This document shows, piece by piece, positions 21,855 to 32,050 of a stretch of DNA of 64,000 bases (position 1 is the stretch's first letter; each line of letters starts with the position of its first letter). The stretch is taken from positions 5,394,001 to 5,458,000 of the forward strand of contig AP026541.1 of assembly GCA_026075535.2 (NCBI GenBank). The letters run 5' to 3'. A program made the position numbers and the translations under genes. This stretch comes from Tricholoma matsutake. Its lineage: Eukaryota > Basidiomycota > Agaricomycetes > Agaricales > Tricholomataceae. Under the pieces are notes generated by a model. That model was given only the letters and a program-made list of their open reading frames with translations, did no database searches and had not been told where the DNA came from.

Positions 21855-22470
21855 TGTCACTGACCCCCCCTAACCCTCCAAACTAGGAGACCCCCAAAAC
21901 AGATGATGCACCCACCCCACGCCTGCAAGCCTCTGCTCGTAGGGTGGATCGTGAGTGTGTGCAGGTGATGACAATGATGATGCTGCCACCTACCAGCACC
22001 AGCACCCCCAGAATGCGAAGTACAGCTGCCAACCACGACGGACGACAACAACAGGGCCAATGACACACCACCTGCCTCCAGCCCCATGAGCCACTGCTTG
22101 GGGGGTGGATTGTGGGTGGAATGGCAATGACGATGAGGGGAACACACAGTGGGAAGCACAATGAGGAGCACCAAGGGACACAGGATGACGGGAACAACAC
22201 AATGACAGCAACCATGCAGGACAATGGGGACCACGATGGCAACAGCAGCAACAGACAAAAGCTGCCCAGGACAACCCCCAGCAGGACGATGCAACCAGGA
22301 AGACGCACCAACCACAACACACCAACCACGACACCAAGGATGGTGCACCAAGGGCAGCTGGGGCCATAGGTAATTTTTTTTTTTCTTATTTCTTATACCA
22401 TGGGAATGCATGCAGGACGATGGGCACCATGATGAGACACCACCAGGCCACCCCCTCCCCCACATTTTGC
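21855..22470. repeat. Second GC-rich hairpin block
   Basis: It has the same composition as 18737-20090 but the opposite sense. Dyads ctgcaagcctctgctcgtag (about 21918) and ccatgagccactgcttgggg (about 22085) are seen. The overlapping ORFs on both strands are low-complexity and carry no domain. Confidence 0.5.
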
Positions 22471-22730
22471 ATGGGGAGGGTTTGTTTTTTGTTTTCTATA
22501 CCCCCTCGCTCATGTTTTATGTGGGTGAGGGGATTTTCTTTTTGATTTATAATTGTCACCTTCCCCTTGCATTCAATGCGAGGGGTTTTAAATATAATTA
22601 TAGTACTCTTTAGTTAATGTTATTTGATTTTAAATATATAACAATGCACCTCCTTCGAGAGGGTTTAACTAATTGAGTATGAGTTTGAGTTTTGAGTGTC
22701 ATAAATAAACTTTATATTAGTAACAAATAA

Positions 22731-22815
22731 TTCTCCTGTGGCTCAACTGGTTAAGTATACTTGTTTGTTATGTGAAGTTAGCATGAGGTCTTAAGTTCAA
22801 TCCTTGCTCTGCACA
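22731..22815 (+). repeat. tRNA-like sequence with Pol III A and B boxes, probable SINE head
   Basis: An A-box-like tggctcaactgg (22739-22750) is followed 43 bp later by a B-box-like agttcaatcc (22794-22803). The spacing and flanks resemble a tRNA with a variable arm. The T-stem pairs poorly and no clean acceptor stem forms. It is most likely a tRNA-derived SINE head or a tRNA pseudogene, not a working tRNA. Confidence 0.4.
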
Positions 22816-22984
22816 ATCTTATTTTGTAGGCACTTCATAACTTTCATACAGTCTGAGAAGCTTGGAACTTGTGAGATATTGACTTGATAACATGAATTCT
22901 GTGCGGACTCACCTGGATTCTGCATAGTCCATGCGGAGTCTGCATAGTCTGTACAGATCCATGCAGAACATATGGGGGAGTGTA

Positions 22985-23190
22985 AATTACTGCCATGTTG
23001 GGCAATTTTTCTAATTCTTATTTGATTTATATAGTTGAAATGCAAGCAAGTAACCATAGCATGCATAAAACATTGGAGATATAGTGACATATGTTTGTCA
23101 TTATTTGTATTACCATATAAGGCAACTTGCTCAATTTTTATATGATTTATATTATTCAAGTGCAAGCAAGTAGTAGTCTGTAGTATGCAT
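22985..23190. repeat. AT-rich direct duplication
   Basis: Two related blocks of about 120 bp share ttgatttatat-gtt, gcaagcaagta and gcatgcata. The string ttatttgtattaccatata lies between them and recurs at about 24149 and, inverted, at about 25445. It is part of an AT-rich repeat family. Confidence 0.5.
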
Positions 23191-23193
23191 ATA

Positions 23194-24115
23194 AGATAGG
23201 GTTCATCCACTCTCTACTGTATCACATGCACTGTGATGGCACTGTGACCAAACACATGACTCATTAATGCATCAAGTTATTGATAATGATTAAGCATGTC
23301 GACAACATTATTATGAGTTCTTTATAAGTATGTATACCGGAGAATGTATGTATTGATTACATATGATGTATGACAATGTAAATATATACTTGAAAATTAT
23401 AGAATTAGATGAATCTGTGCAGTGATTTCTGACTTTTCAATTGATGTTTGCAGTGATGAGCTCATGTAGGATGGTCTCTGGAATTGTGTGGTGACCCCGA
23501 TATTTCTTTGCTACCCATGCAGCCTGTTTGCTGTTTAGCTCTTTGTGATAGCCATCCATGAATCAAAGTGACCACATGGAAAATTGTTGCATGGATATAA
23601 GGGGGACATCTGCCAAAGAAGCAAGCATACTAGTGAACTGTTATGTGTTGAGTACTAGTGAACTGTGCTGTGGGTGTGGCCTAATTTTTTTGGAAGATCA
23701 GACTCAGAATATGCAATGTATTATATTTCTTACATTCTCTTTATTATCTGAGTTGGGGTTAATCTGCATTTCTTTTGCTGTGTGTAATGTCCAAGATTGA
23801 GGTGATGCTTGCTGTGCCTTCCCATAGCCCTGTTACTCAATTATATTTTCTATGCATTGTCATGATGTGCTCGATTGCGTTTTCAGAGCTTGCCATCATT
23901 TTACTCAAAAGGGAAGAAAATGATCAAAATCCTATCACTATGTTTCTAACAAAAGATTGGATGATTGACAACTCCAGAAATATATTTTAAGGGGACTTTG
24001 GGTTGTTATTTTGGATAAAAATGGGATTGTAGGCTGAAATTAGAGAAATGGTAAAATGTCACGATTTGTCACTCTTTTGTCATGTGATGCAGTAGAGAGT
24101 GGATGAACCCTATCT
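23194..24115. mobile_element. 922-bp TIR element, possible TA-target MITE
   Basis: The ends are inverted repeats of 35 bp with one mismatch, beginning agatagggttcatccactct. Both flanks show ta, compatible with a TA TSD (Tc1/mariner-like). The palindrome runs two bases beyond, so the TSD call is ambiguous. Two short internal ORFs (23558-23800 and 23775-23990) have no recognised domain. It lies within or beside the AT-rich element whose inverted arm is at 24118-24280. Confidence 0.65.
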
Positions 24116-24117
24116 TA

Positions 24118-24280
24118 ACATTAGTAATATAGTAAGATATGTTGGGTATTATTTGTATTACCATATAAGTTATCCAATTTACCTGGTTTGAGTAAAAGAA
24201 GTAGCAGCATTCAAACTATCTAAATAAATAAAAAAACATAAGGACTCATATCTGCCAGTACGGGCCATCTACCCCAAGTT
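24118..24280 (-). repeat. Left copy of an inverted repeat pair flanking Gypsy integrase
   Basis: Its reverse complement starts acttggggtagatggcc and runs through gcagatatgagtccttatg. It matches 25331-25490 over about 160 bp with few differences. The two copies face each other across the integrase relic. Confidence 0.8.
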
Positions 24281-25330
24281 AGAAGTTATGATGGAGGAGT
24301 AAAAAGACTTTGTTGTATTTTTGTATTTTTGTTTTTCTTTTCAATTTAAATCTTGTGAGTCTCGAAAAGTAGGGAATAAAAGTAAAAAAAAATAAAGAAA
24401 ATAAAGAGAATAAGGGAAAGGCTCAGTAGATCATCATGGCTGGAAAACCCTTTTGGAGTTTGCACAGCCACGCTATGATGCAATATCATGACTTGTATTG
24501 TACACTAAAAGAAATTGAAGTCCTAGGTAAGTGATCGCGAACAAAGAAAAGGGAATAATTATTTGTCCTCGAAGTCCGGAAGGTCTTCAGGAATATCTTC
24601 GTCAATGTTCAAAGTGTTTCAAAGTTTTTTGAGATGTTCGGAGTCGATATCAAGGAAGTTTGGCGGAGGGGGAATTGATTTTCAAGCAAAATAGGGAAGG
24701 AGTCAGAAGGCGGCGATTGGACCTAAATATCGAGGTCGCATCTTACGATTGAGAGATTTCTTGATTTGCATGTTGCGAAGTAGGACCAGGTCGCCTTTTT
24801 CGAAGTTGTAGTCATGCATCATTCATTTGTGAACAAGTTTGAAATGTTTCGTGGCTTCGAGTCAAGCGGTATAGACTTTTGAATATAGAAGTTCGAGGTC
24901 GGATGATCATTTCTGTAGTGCGATTGCTCTTTGAGCGATGAGATCAGTTGTCAATAAGATAGAATTGGGAGGGGGTTGCAAGTATGTTGCTTCAGAGATG
25001 TCAAGTGGGATTAGGGGATGTGATCCTGTAACTGCGAAGTAAGGAGAGCAACCCATACGTCTACAAACTGTAACTCGTTCTGCCCAAAACACAGAGTGTG
25101 CTCCAGCTGACCATTTGCTCTGATCTCCATCAACTGCTTTGAATAACGATTGTCAAATATCAAAGTGAGCTTGTTTGACGATTCCATTTGTATAAGAATT
25201 GTAGCCGCTAATTCGAATATGGTTAATATGATATCATTTTGAAAGGTATTCCAATGCTGTGATGAAGGCTGATCCATTATCCCTCACAATTTTGTATAGG
25301 GAACCCCATCTACAAATGATATCTTCAAAG
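24281..25330 (-). pseudogene. Gypsy relic 2: integrase C-terminal half and tail
   Basis: On the minus strand from 25349 the path reads FEDIICRWGS-YKIVRDNGSAFI and then ALEYLSKRYHINHIRISGYN. After that come NGIVKQAHFDIRQSLFK, HSVFWAERVT, LDISEATYLQPP, DYNFEKGDLVLLRN and RPRYLGP. This is the integrase core and C-terminal domain of the Agaricomycete Gypsy clade with YIDD-VP-G reverse transcriptases. Several stops and small frameshifts occur. Frame-preserving text stops near 24555, and 24281-24540 is AT-rich non-coding sequence. Confidence 0.8.
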
Positions 25331-26798
25331 ACTTGGGGTAGATGGCCAGTACTGGCAGATATGAGTCCTTATGTTTTTTTATTTATTTAGATAGTTTGAA
25401 AGCTGCTACTTCTTTTTCAAACCAGGTAAATTGGATAACTTATATGGTAATACAAATAATACCCAACATATGTTACTATATTACTAAATAGTATAATTTA
25501 GTCAATTTGAAGGTAATTACTATATGGTAATAGAAAGATGTCACATAAATGACATTTCTGAACTCAGCTCAAAAATCTAGTCAAAATGGTATATAACATC
25601 ACATACATCAATAAGGTTTAATCAATTTGATGGTAATTACCATATATAGCAATAGAAAGATATCAATGAATAACATTTCTGAACTCAGCTCAAGAAACCA
25701 GTCAGAATGATCATATACAACAATATGATTTAGCAAATTTGATTATAATTACCATATAGGGTAAAGTCACATGATCACATAAATGATTGGCAAATGATGT
25801 AATTTTCATCAGTAGTTAAATGAGCCTAATCAGACAAGAAATGAGTAAGATACAACACTTTTGATTTTAAAACAAATAAATGCAAATGAGCAAGATATAG
25901 TATTTTTAATGATTTAACAAACAAACATAAACAACCTTTGTCAGCACACTCAAATCAGATGTGCAAATAGTATACATTTTATTTGCAGGTTAAATCAGTT
26001 GGATTAAAGAAGAACTGACAAGTTTATACAATACAAACAATGCCAAACAATGAGAAATATGATCTCAATGATGGGCCAATAATGTATCTTCTCATTCCAA
26101 GTTAAGTAAACCAAATTGGCCAAGAATTGAGCAAGATACAGTATTTTGATAATCTAACAAACAAATATAAACAACCTTTGTCAGCACAGTGTAAAGTGCC
26201 CAAGTTACATACCCTTCCACAAGTTAAATAAACTCAATTGAGTGGAAACTGGCTTTGATATAGTCTTTTTGATCTTGTTGATCTATAAACAAACAATGCC
26301 AAACATCAGTAAATATCTCCTGATGATAGACCAACAGTATATTTTCATTTGTGAGTTGAATCATCCAAATTGGATGAAAACTGAAGGAGATACTATATTT
26401 AGTCATGACAACAATGCCAAACACTCTCCCAATGATTGGTCAATGATATACTTTCCCATCTGTAGTTAAATGAACCTAATTGGATAAGAAATGAGTGAGA
26501 TACAATGCTTTTGATTTCAGAACAAATAAATGCAAATATATGACGCACATTGAAATGCCCGGGCTGGGGTAAGGCATTTCCATTATTTGAGTCCAGTTAC
26601 AAGCATATCCGGATATCCATAAATCCACATCTCGGCTAAAATTAAGTCACATGGTTACAAAAGTCACTAAATTTTTGTAGTCATTGCTTCAGATTACTGA
26701 CCGTGAGTAAAATGCAGCCATTTTTGTCGCATGCGCTGAATTTTTCATTGATTCCTGAGTATAAGAACGAGTCTTCTGTAAACATAAGGACTCATAAT
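25331..26798 (+). mobile_element. AT-rich element of unknown class inserted in Gypsy relic 2
   Basis: Removing this stretch joins ENAMTLRDWI (ending at 26799) to FEDIICRWG (starting near 25330) in frame, so it is an insertion. Its first ~160 bp are repeated inverted at 24118-24280. It contains repeats of ctgaactcagctcaaga and tggtaattac-atat at about 25510-25750. There is no ORF with a recognised domain. The outer end carries acataaggactcat, also present at about 24239. No TSD was identified. Confidence 0.55.
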
Positions 26799-27012
26799 CC
26801 AATCCCTGAGGGTCATGGCATTTTCTCATCGAACATTTCGCCATTTGGGATAGGTCATTAGCAAACATCGACCTTGTACGATATACTTGAATCCGCTCGA
26901 AGGAGGCATTTGCATAGTATCGATGTAGACTTTGCCGAATAAAGGTGCGGGTGTGGCAACAGTAGGTGGAATGAGGAGATTTCAAGTTTGTCATACTTGG
27001 CAGAGGTGGCAG
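26799..27012 (-). pseudogene. Gypsy relic 2: integrase core start
   Basis: The minus strand reads CHLCQV, PPTVATPAPLFGKVYIDTM, KYIVQGRCLLMTYPKWRN and ENAMTLRDWI, with TGAs where Arg is expected after CQV and QT. VYIDTM carries the first catalytic Asp. The solo LTR at 27013 splits it from WFICTC. Confidence 0.82.
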
Positions 27013-27357
27013 TGTTGGAATCGCACTGTGAGTCCATAACACTTTTGATGCGTTTGATGCGTGTGCTATTTTAGCATTCCCTTTGATCCGCGTGGTCGGC
27101 TCGTGTTTAAGTTTCCCCTTGTCTCTTTTCCTTTGACACACATCCTTTTGTTACGCATTACACATATATATATCTTCAGTAGTTTACTTTATCACCTCAG
27201 TCACTTATCCAGAGACTGAGGTGAGCTATATTTACTATACATATTTATTGACACATACTTACTCTACTACAACAGTTGTTTATACTAGGTATAGTACAGA
27301 TTAATAAAGTCACTTATCCAGAGACTGAGTTGTTTATACTAGGATTCACTTTCTACA
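27013..27357 (+). repeat. Solo LTR, 345 bp, Copia-like ends
   Basis: It starts tgttggaatcgcactg and ends cactttctaca, with the perfect TSD ggcag at 27008-27012 and 27358-27362. Removing it restores WFICTCHLCQV in the Gypsy integrase. The TGTTGGA start and short length resemble Copia LTRs, but it is not the family at 31714. Confidence 0.9.
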
Positions 27358-27362
27358 GGCAG

Positions 27363-28314
27363 GTGCAAATAAACCATGCAATGTCAGCTTTCATGTTAGG
27401 CCACCAGAATCATAGGGAAATAACAGATTTTGTCGCAAAGACCATTTTGTGTCCAATATTGTCGTGAGCTGCACGAATAACTTCGAGATGACATTCAGGA
27501 ATTGCGACGATTTTGTGAGCTCCATGAGAGTCCTTTCTCCAAAGTTTGCTGCAATCCAAGAAGAATTTGGTGCAATATTGAATGAAGGTAGTGTATTCGG
27601 AATCTGATAAATCTGGAGGTCGTACCAAATCCTCTAACCATTAAATTGATCTTTTGTCATCCTTTTTTGCATTGTTCGTTTGTGGGACATCATCATAGGT
27701 CAGATCCTCCCCCTTACTGAGATCTGAAGAGAGGGAGAGTGTCAAAACTCAATAGGAAGTAAAGGGACAAGTCGTAATGGGATTGATTTGGTGTATGAAA
27801 CTGTGAAGACGGTTGATCCAGTCTCCAAAAATCGTTTATGTTATTGAACTGGTCAAAGATTCTTTGTCTTGTGGAGGATGTCTCGAAAGTTTGTCTGGAC
27901 CATGATGTGTACCTGCAACATGAACTAATGTGAAGTGAAAAGTGAGAATTGAGACAATCCATTGATTGATGCTAGCGCTAGGTGCAATATCAGGATTCGA
28001 GAGCATGCTTTTGATATAACTTGCGTTGACTTTGACAATGAGGTTTTGGACCCCTATTAGGTACAATTGAAGTGCTCCAAGAGCATGATATAGACTGTAG
28101 AGTTCGAGTTTTGCTTGCGAGAACTGGGATTCGCGGTCATTAAGCATGATCGAGCCGAATCGACTGTAATACCATTTTTGAGGGTTGTTGGGATCGCATT
28201 GCATGAGAAAGAACCCAATAGCAATGTACAAGGTGTCAACTGATAGGATAACTGGGGCATCAGATGAGTAGTCGATAGCATGAATTGCTGGAGAATTGAT
28301 GAGTGCTTGCTTCA
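27363..28314 (-). pseudogene. Gypsy relic 2: RNase H and integrase zinc finger
   Basis: From high to low coordinates: QALINSPAIHAIDYSSDAPV, YIAIGFFLMQCDPNNPQKWY, RFGSIMLNDRESQFSQAKLE, LYSLYHALGALQLYLIGVQN and INQWIVSILTFHFTLVHVAG. These form the RNase H domain. HHGPDKLSRHPP is the tether, then PPDLSDSEYTTFIQYCTKFF, HDNIGHK and FWWPNMKADIAWFICTC are the integrase HHCC region. Frameshifts fall near 28060 and 27715. Confidence 0.88.
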
Positions 28315-28322
28315 GGTCTTCC

Positions 28323-29161
28323 TAGTGTTTAAGGGTCCAGTCCAGTTCAGTTTTTTGACCCAAAAACATAAAGACCGCAACCTAAACCAGTCCAGGACTG
28401 ACCCAGATACTGCTAGAACTGAACTGGACCACCTAGGACTGGTCCTTTCCGGTTAAAAGACCAAAAAAGACCGGTTAAGACTGGTTCAGACCGATGTTTT
28501 GTCATGAAATTTGTCATATTAATATAACCCATATGTATCTTAGCAAATATTACCTGGACCTTATAACCACTGTACATATGGATAGACATTGTAATTCCCC
28601 ACCATTCTGTCTAACTTTTAAGACATTTCATCAAGATTTGACTTGGCTATAATCAATATAAAAATACATCTACTGAATGACTCGTGCTGAACACCAAGAA
28701 ATGTAATGTGACAACCATAAATTATGTGATGCATAGCATGCATTGACAAATGGTGGGAGTATTATTATACATGTTAGTCCTATGATCATTAATAGAATCA
28801 AGCAAATGATCAACATATGAGTAAGATGAAATGAAAATCAATCTGATACAACAAAATACTCATACAAAAATAGATTTGATGATATCTTGCTCAATTCTTA
28901 ACCATTCTTTATGAACCAGAGGTCAAATTTGCCGGATTTCATGTGGAAACATGGTCCAATATATGTTCCCACAATAAAACTGGTCCTAACTGGTTTAGAC
29001 TGGTTTTCTTCGGTTTTACAACATTTTTCAAAATGGAAAGACTGCTAACTGAACTGCAAAAGACCAGTCCATAAATAGACCACTGGTCTGGTCTTTTCCA
29101 GTCCAATTCAGTCCAATTTTGGTCTTTTTTTCAGTTCTATGGACTGGACCCTTCAACACTA
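28323..29161. mobile_element. hAT-like MITE A, 839 bp
   Basis: The ends are inverted: tagtgtttaagggtccagtc on the left and the complement of tagtgttgaagggtccagtc on the right. The 8-bp flanks ggtcttcc (28315-28322) and tgtcttcc (29162-29169) differ at one base. Removal restores ITAQEDLKQALINS in the Gypsy relic. There is no ORF. The TIR and 8-bp TSD fit hAT. Confidence 0.88.
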
Positions 29162-29169
29162 TGTCTTCC

Positions 29170-29453
29170 TGTGCTGTGATTTGCTTCAGTCTGAATTTGA
29201 AAGGGACATCTTTTCGTGTAAGGTGTATTAGAGCTGTAGCACATTGAGCAAAGTTTCAAATAAAGATACAACAAACTCCAATAGTTCCTAAAAATGCCTT
29301 GACCTCCGTGAGGCTTCAACAAGGTCCCCATTTGCTAACCGCTGTGATGCAAGTGGGATTGGCCATACGACCTTCGATATTGCATCGATGACCTAAAACA
29401 ATTATTTCAGTGATGCAAAGGTAGAGTTTCAGACCAGAAAAGGTTCCTCCACA
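29170..29453 (-). pseudogene. Gypsy relic 2: RT thumb and connection
   Basis: The minus strand reads YCGGTFSGLKLYLCITEIIV, LGHRCNIEGRM and KWGPC, then a degraded FLG region and LKQITAQED. These are the RT C-terminal and connection motifs of this clade (YCGGTFSGPKL, VGHRC, WGPC). hAT MITE B splits it from QHMKY. Confidence 0.8.
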
Positions 29454-30300
29454 ATACTTCATAGGGCAAGGCAGGGGTTACCCCTGGGTGTCAAATCTCA
29501 TACCCCTACCCCTACCCCTGAACACCCTACCCTTAGGGGTAAGGGTATGGAAACATATAAGGGTTGCCAAGGGTATGGGAGGGTTTGTCAAGGGTACAAG
29601 GGTTTGGCACAAAATCAACATATTTAGAGCAAGATTTATCTGAAAAGTGTTGATAACTATTGTATTTACTATTAATATCACATATTAATACCTCTTATTA
29701 ACATATGAAAGCCATTATCATGTTGGACAATCCCAAAATCTGAATTTAATTGATGAAAATCTTCAACACTCCTTGACTTGTTACAACCACCATAAACAGT
29801 GGTAAACACTCCTGCTCAATGTTGGTAGCAACGTCGAGACTCCAATTTTTGTCCGATTTTTGATCGGATTTCACCATCACGAATGCTCTCGGCGTCTCCA
29901 GGCCTGGCCTGATTTGCTAAGAGATCCGTCTATCCGATCTCCGTGGATGCCCCAGTCATTGTTTTTGACAATGGCTGTTATTCGTCTCGTTCCCCTGTGC
30001 TTCGAGGATCCTGGCTAGGTGAGTGGTGTCTATGAAAGAGTAGTCTAGGTCCCTATGGGAGCTTAGAGTGGGTGTGGGATGCCTGCTTCAACGCTCGCCC
30101 AAGTCGACGCACTCATTTAGGTGGGGGAGGTCTGGCTTAAGGGAAAGGACACCTACACTGGATTGCTGGTTGTCTGGGAGGCTTCCAGCCTCCATGCTCT
30201 GTGAGTTTCTACTACTAGAGACATGCTACACTGACTACCCGTTGGAATACACCATTGTTAAAAGGGGCCAGGCGATGGTGCCCCCTGACGGCTAGGTTTA

Positions 30301-30340
30301 AGCGCCTGCCAAAGTGTGCTATCACACTTTGGGCAGCGCT
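30301..30340 (+). promoter_or_regulatory. Conserved RNA hairpin in RP1
   Basis: Arms of about 18 nt (agcgcctgccaaagtgtg and cacactttgggcagcgct) flank a ctat loop. The same hairpin occurs in RP2 (about 47515-47557) and RP5 (about 60668-60712) and is deleted in RP3 and RP4. Confidence 0.65.
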
Positions 30341-30591
30341 TATAAGTACTTTGGTGGCCGCTTTTCACCACCAATTCTCTACCTCTGGTGCTCACTCCTC
30401 TGGGGTGTTATGACCCGGGTTCGATCATCTCCCACCAGGCAGCAGGATGTGTGGCTTGCTTGCCCCCTCGGAGCATTTGGAGGTTGCATCGGGTGGACCC
30501 GGAATGGAGATAAGGGACCAGCCGTTATCGATTCCACGCTGCGTATTTTGATTTCTACCATCATCTACTAGCACTAACATACACACTCTCA

Positions 30592-31422
30592 ATGCCCAAA
30601 CGGTGATCCAGAGGCCAACCACTACACCAGGGTCTATGCGACCCCGTCCTGATTACGGGTGACATCTTTGATGATGACGCCCAAGACTACGACACGCGGT
30701 TCATGCAGAATGAATTGGAGGTAGCAGCTGCTCTCAAGGCAGTTAGAGATCTGTGGGCCAGGGAAGACCTCTCCGACCCAGACTATGATGATGACGACGA
30801 CTCTCTTGCCATGCAAGAGGCTCTCATTTACGCCGAGGGGGGGCCTAGGCTCTCCTCGAGGAAAACGATCGATCGTGTACAATGGGCACAGGGTGTCAAC
30901 ATTGAACACAAGCGCTGGGCTCGTAGCCTCCCATGGGAGGATATGTATTCACAGGAGCTCAGCATTGCTGAGCTCCTCTATCCGGAGGCATCCCCTGCCC
31001 CGCTACCGCCTTGGCCCCCCATCCCCGAGTTGGTGGAGGATGAAGTGCCGTTATCTAGGGATGAGAGGCTGGAGATCGAAGCCACCTCTGATGCCATGCT
31101 ACATTTACTGGACATGATGACCTCCTTTGTAGGTACCATCCGAGTGTCTGCGGTTCCTCTCAATGACAGGAACTCTTGGCGTCAGATGGCATGGGAGCTA
31201 TTCACCACCACCTGGCGATTTTCAGGGAGCATGATGGAGTTGCTTCGTGCGGCATCAGCTCCCCTAGACCTTACATCCCCGGCAGCCTTCCAGGCTTCCT
31301 ATGCGGCGATGCAGGTGGCTCAGTCTGCTCCACCAGCGGCAGAGCCTCCAACTGGGGAACCCTCATCCCCAGAACAGTGCTGTTGTCCTCGCGGGCCTCG
31401 CCAACGACCATGCCGAGCTTGA
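30592..31422 (+). pseudogene. RP1 orphan ORF (about 276 codons, one TGA)
   Basis: The frame opens MPKR at 30592, meets TGA at 30604-30606, then stays open to TGA at 31420. It encodes DPVLITGDIFDDDAQDYDT, EVAAALKAVRDLWAREDLSD, an Asp run, SLAMQEALIYAEGGPRLSS, RWARSLPWEDMYSQELSIAE, PELVEDEVPLSRDERLEIEA, MLHLLDMMTSFVGTIRVSAV, NSWRQMAWELFTTTWRFSGS and a Pro/Ala/Arg-rich tail. RP2 and RP5 encode the same protein with many substitutions. RP3 and RP4 are broken. I recognise no family. It is acidic in the N-terminal half and basic at the end, loosely like a gag/ORF1-type protein. Confidence 0.6.
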
Positions 31423-31713
31423 TGAAGGGGACCACCCCTTCTCTACACTGCCCACCAAACGTCTGGGGGCTGTTGTTGGGATGGTGGCGATATGCCACCT
31501 CCCTTTACCTTCCTCCCACTGTGGGGGGGACGTTGTCATCGAGGGCATGCTCAGAGGAGTGGATGCTCGAAGGGGGCCTCGGCCCTCTACCTACAGTAGT
31601 TCTGGTGAGTAACCAGCTGCCTTGTTACTGTCACTCGTGCTTGGCCATGGTGATGGTCCACCTCACTTGCCTGGGGTGGCCAACCCTCATTGTCTGGTGA
31701 AGGATGGTTAATC

Positions 31714-32018
31714 TGTTGGAGCAGACTATATACGCTGCACAGGGGAAGAGACAACACGTTCCTTACAACCTACCTGGGGTTTAGTTAGACTTACAGCTAG
31801 GGTTAGCAGAGGTAAGAACACTGTATTCCTACTACGGTACAGGTTCTCTTTATATACATAATATTAAGGATGTCACATGACTCGGGAATGTGTTTACCGC
31901 ATGTATGCGCAGTAAGCGCAGTAACATGCGTATGCTGCATGTATCGCCTCATGTATACATGTGTATGCTGCATGTATTGCCTCATGTATACAGCATGCAT
32001 CAGGGATTAATTTCAACA
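31714..32018 (-). repeat. Copia 3' LTR (minus-strand sense)
   Basis: 305 bp, tgttggagcagac to gattaatttcaaca on the plus strand. It contains repeated gtatgctgcatgtat and gcctcatgtatac strings and a TATA-like tttatatacata. Confidence 0.96.
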
Positions 32019-32026
32019 CCCCCCCT
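32019..32026 (-). promoter_or_regulatory. Copia polypurine tract
   Basis: gaggggggg on the minus strand directly abuts the 3' LTR. Confidence 0.75.
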
Positions 32027-32050
32027 CAAACTGTACAGCGCTCTAAGCAG

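Noticed and set aside
22731..22815. Functional tRNA gene
   Set aside because: Acceptor and T stems do not pair properly.
30068..30295. 75-residue ORF conserved in RP copies (MGVGCLLQ-like) as a second gene
   Set aside because: Conserved at DNA level in four or five copies, but no sign separates coding constraint from recent common descent; left as a conserved block within RP.
30414..30434. B-box-like gggttcgatc in RP as a Pol III promoter
   Set aside because: No A box at proper distance upstream, and the position about 650 nt into a poly(A) element with LINE-like ends does not fit.
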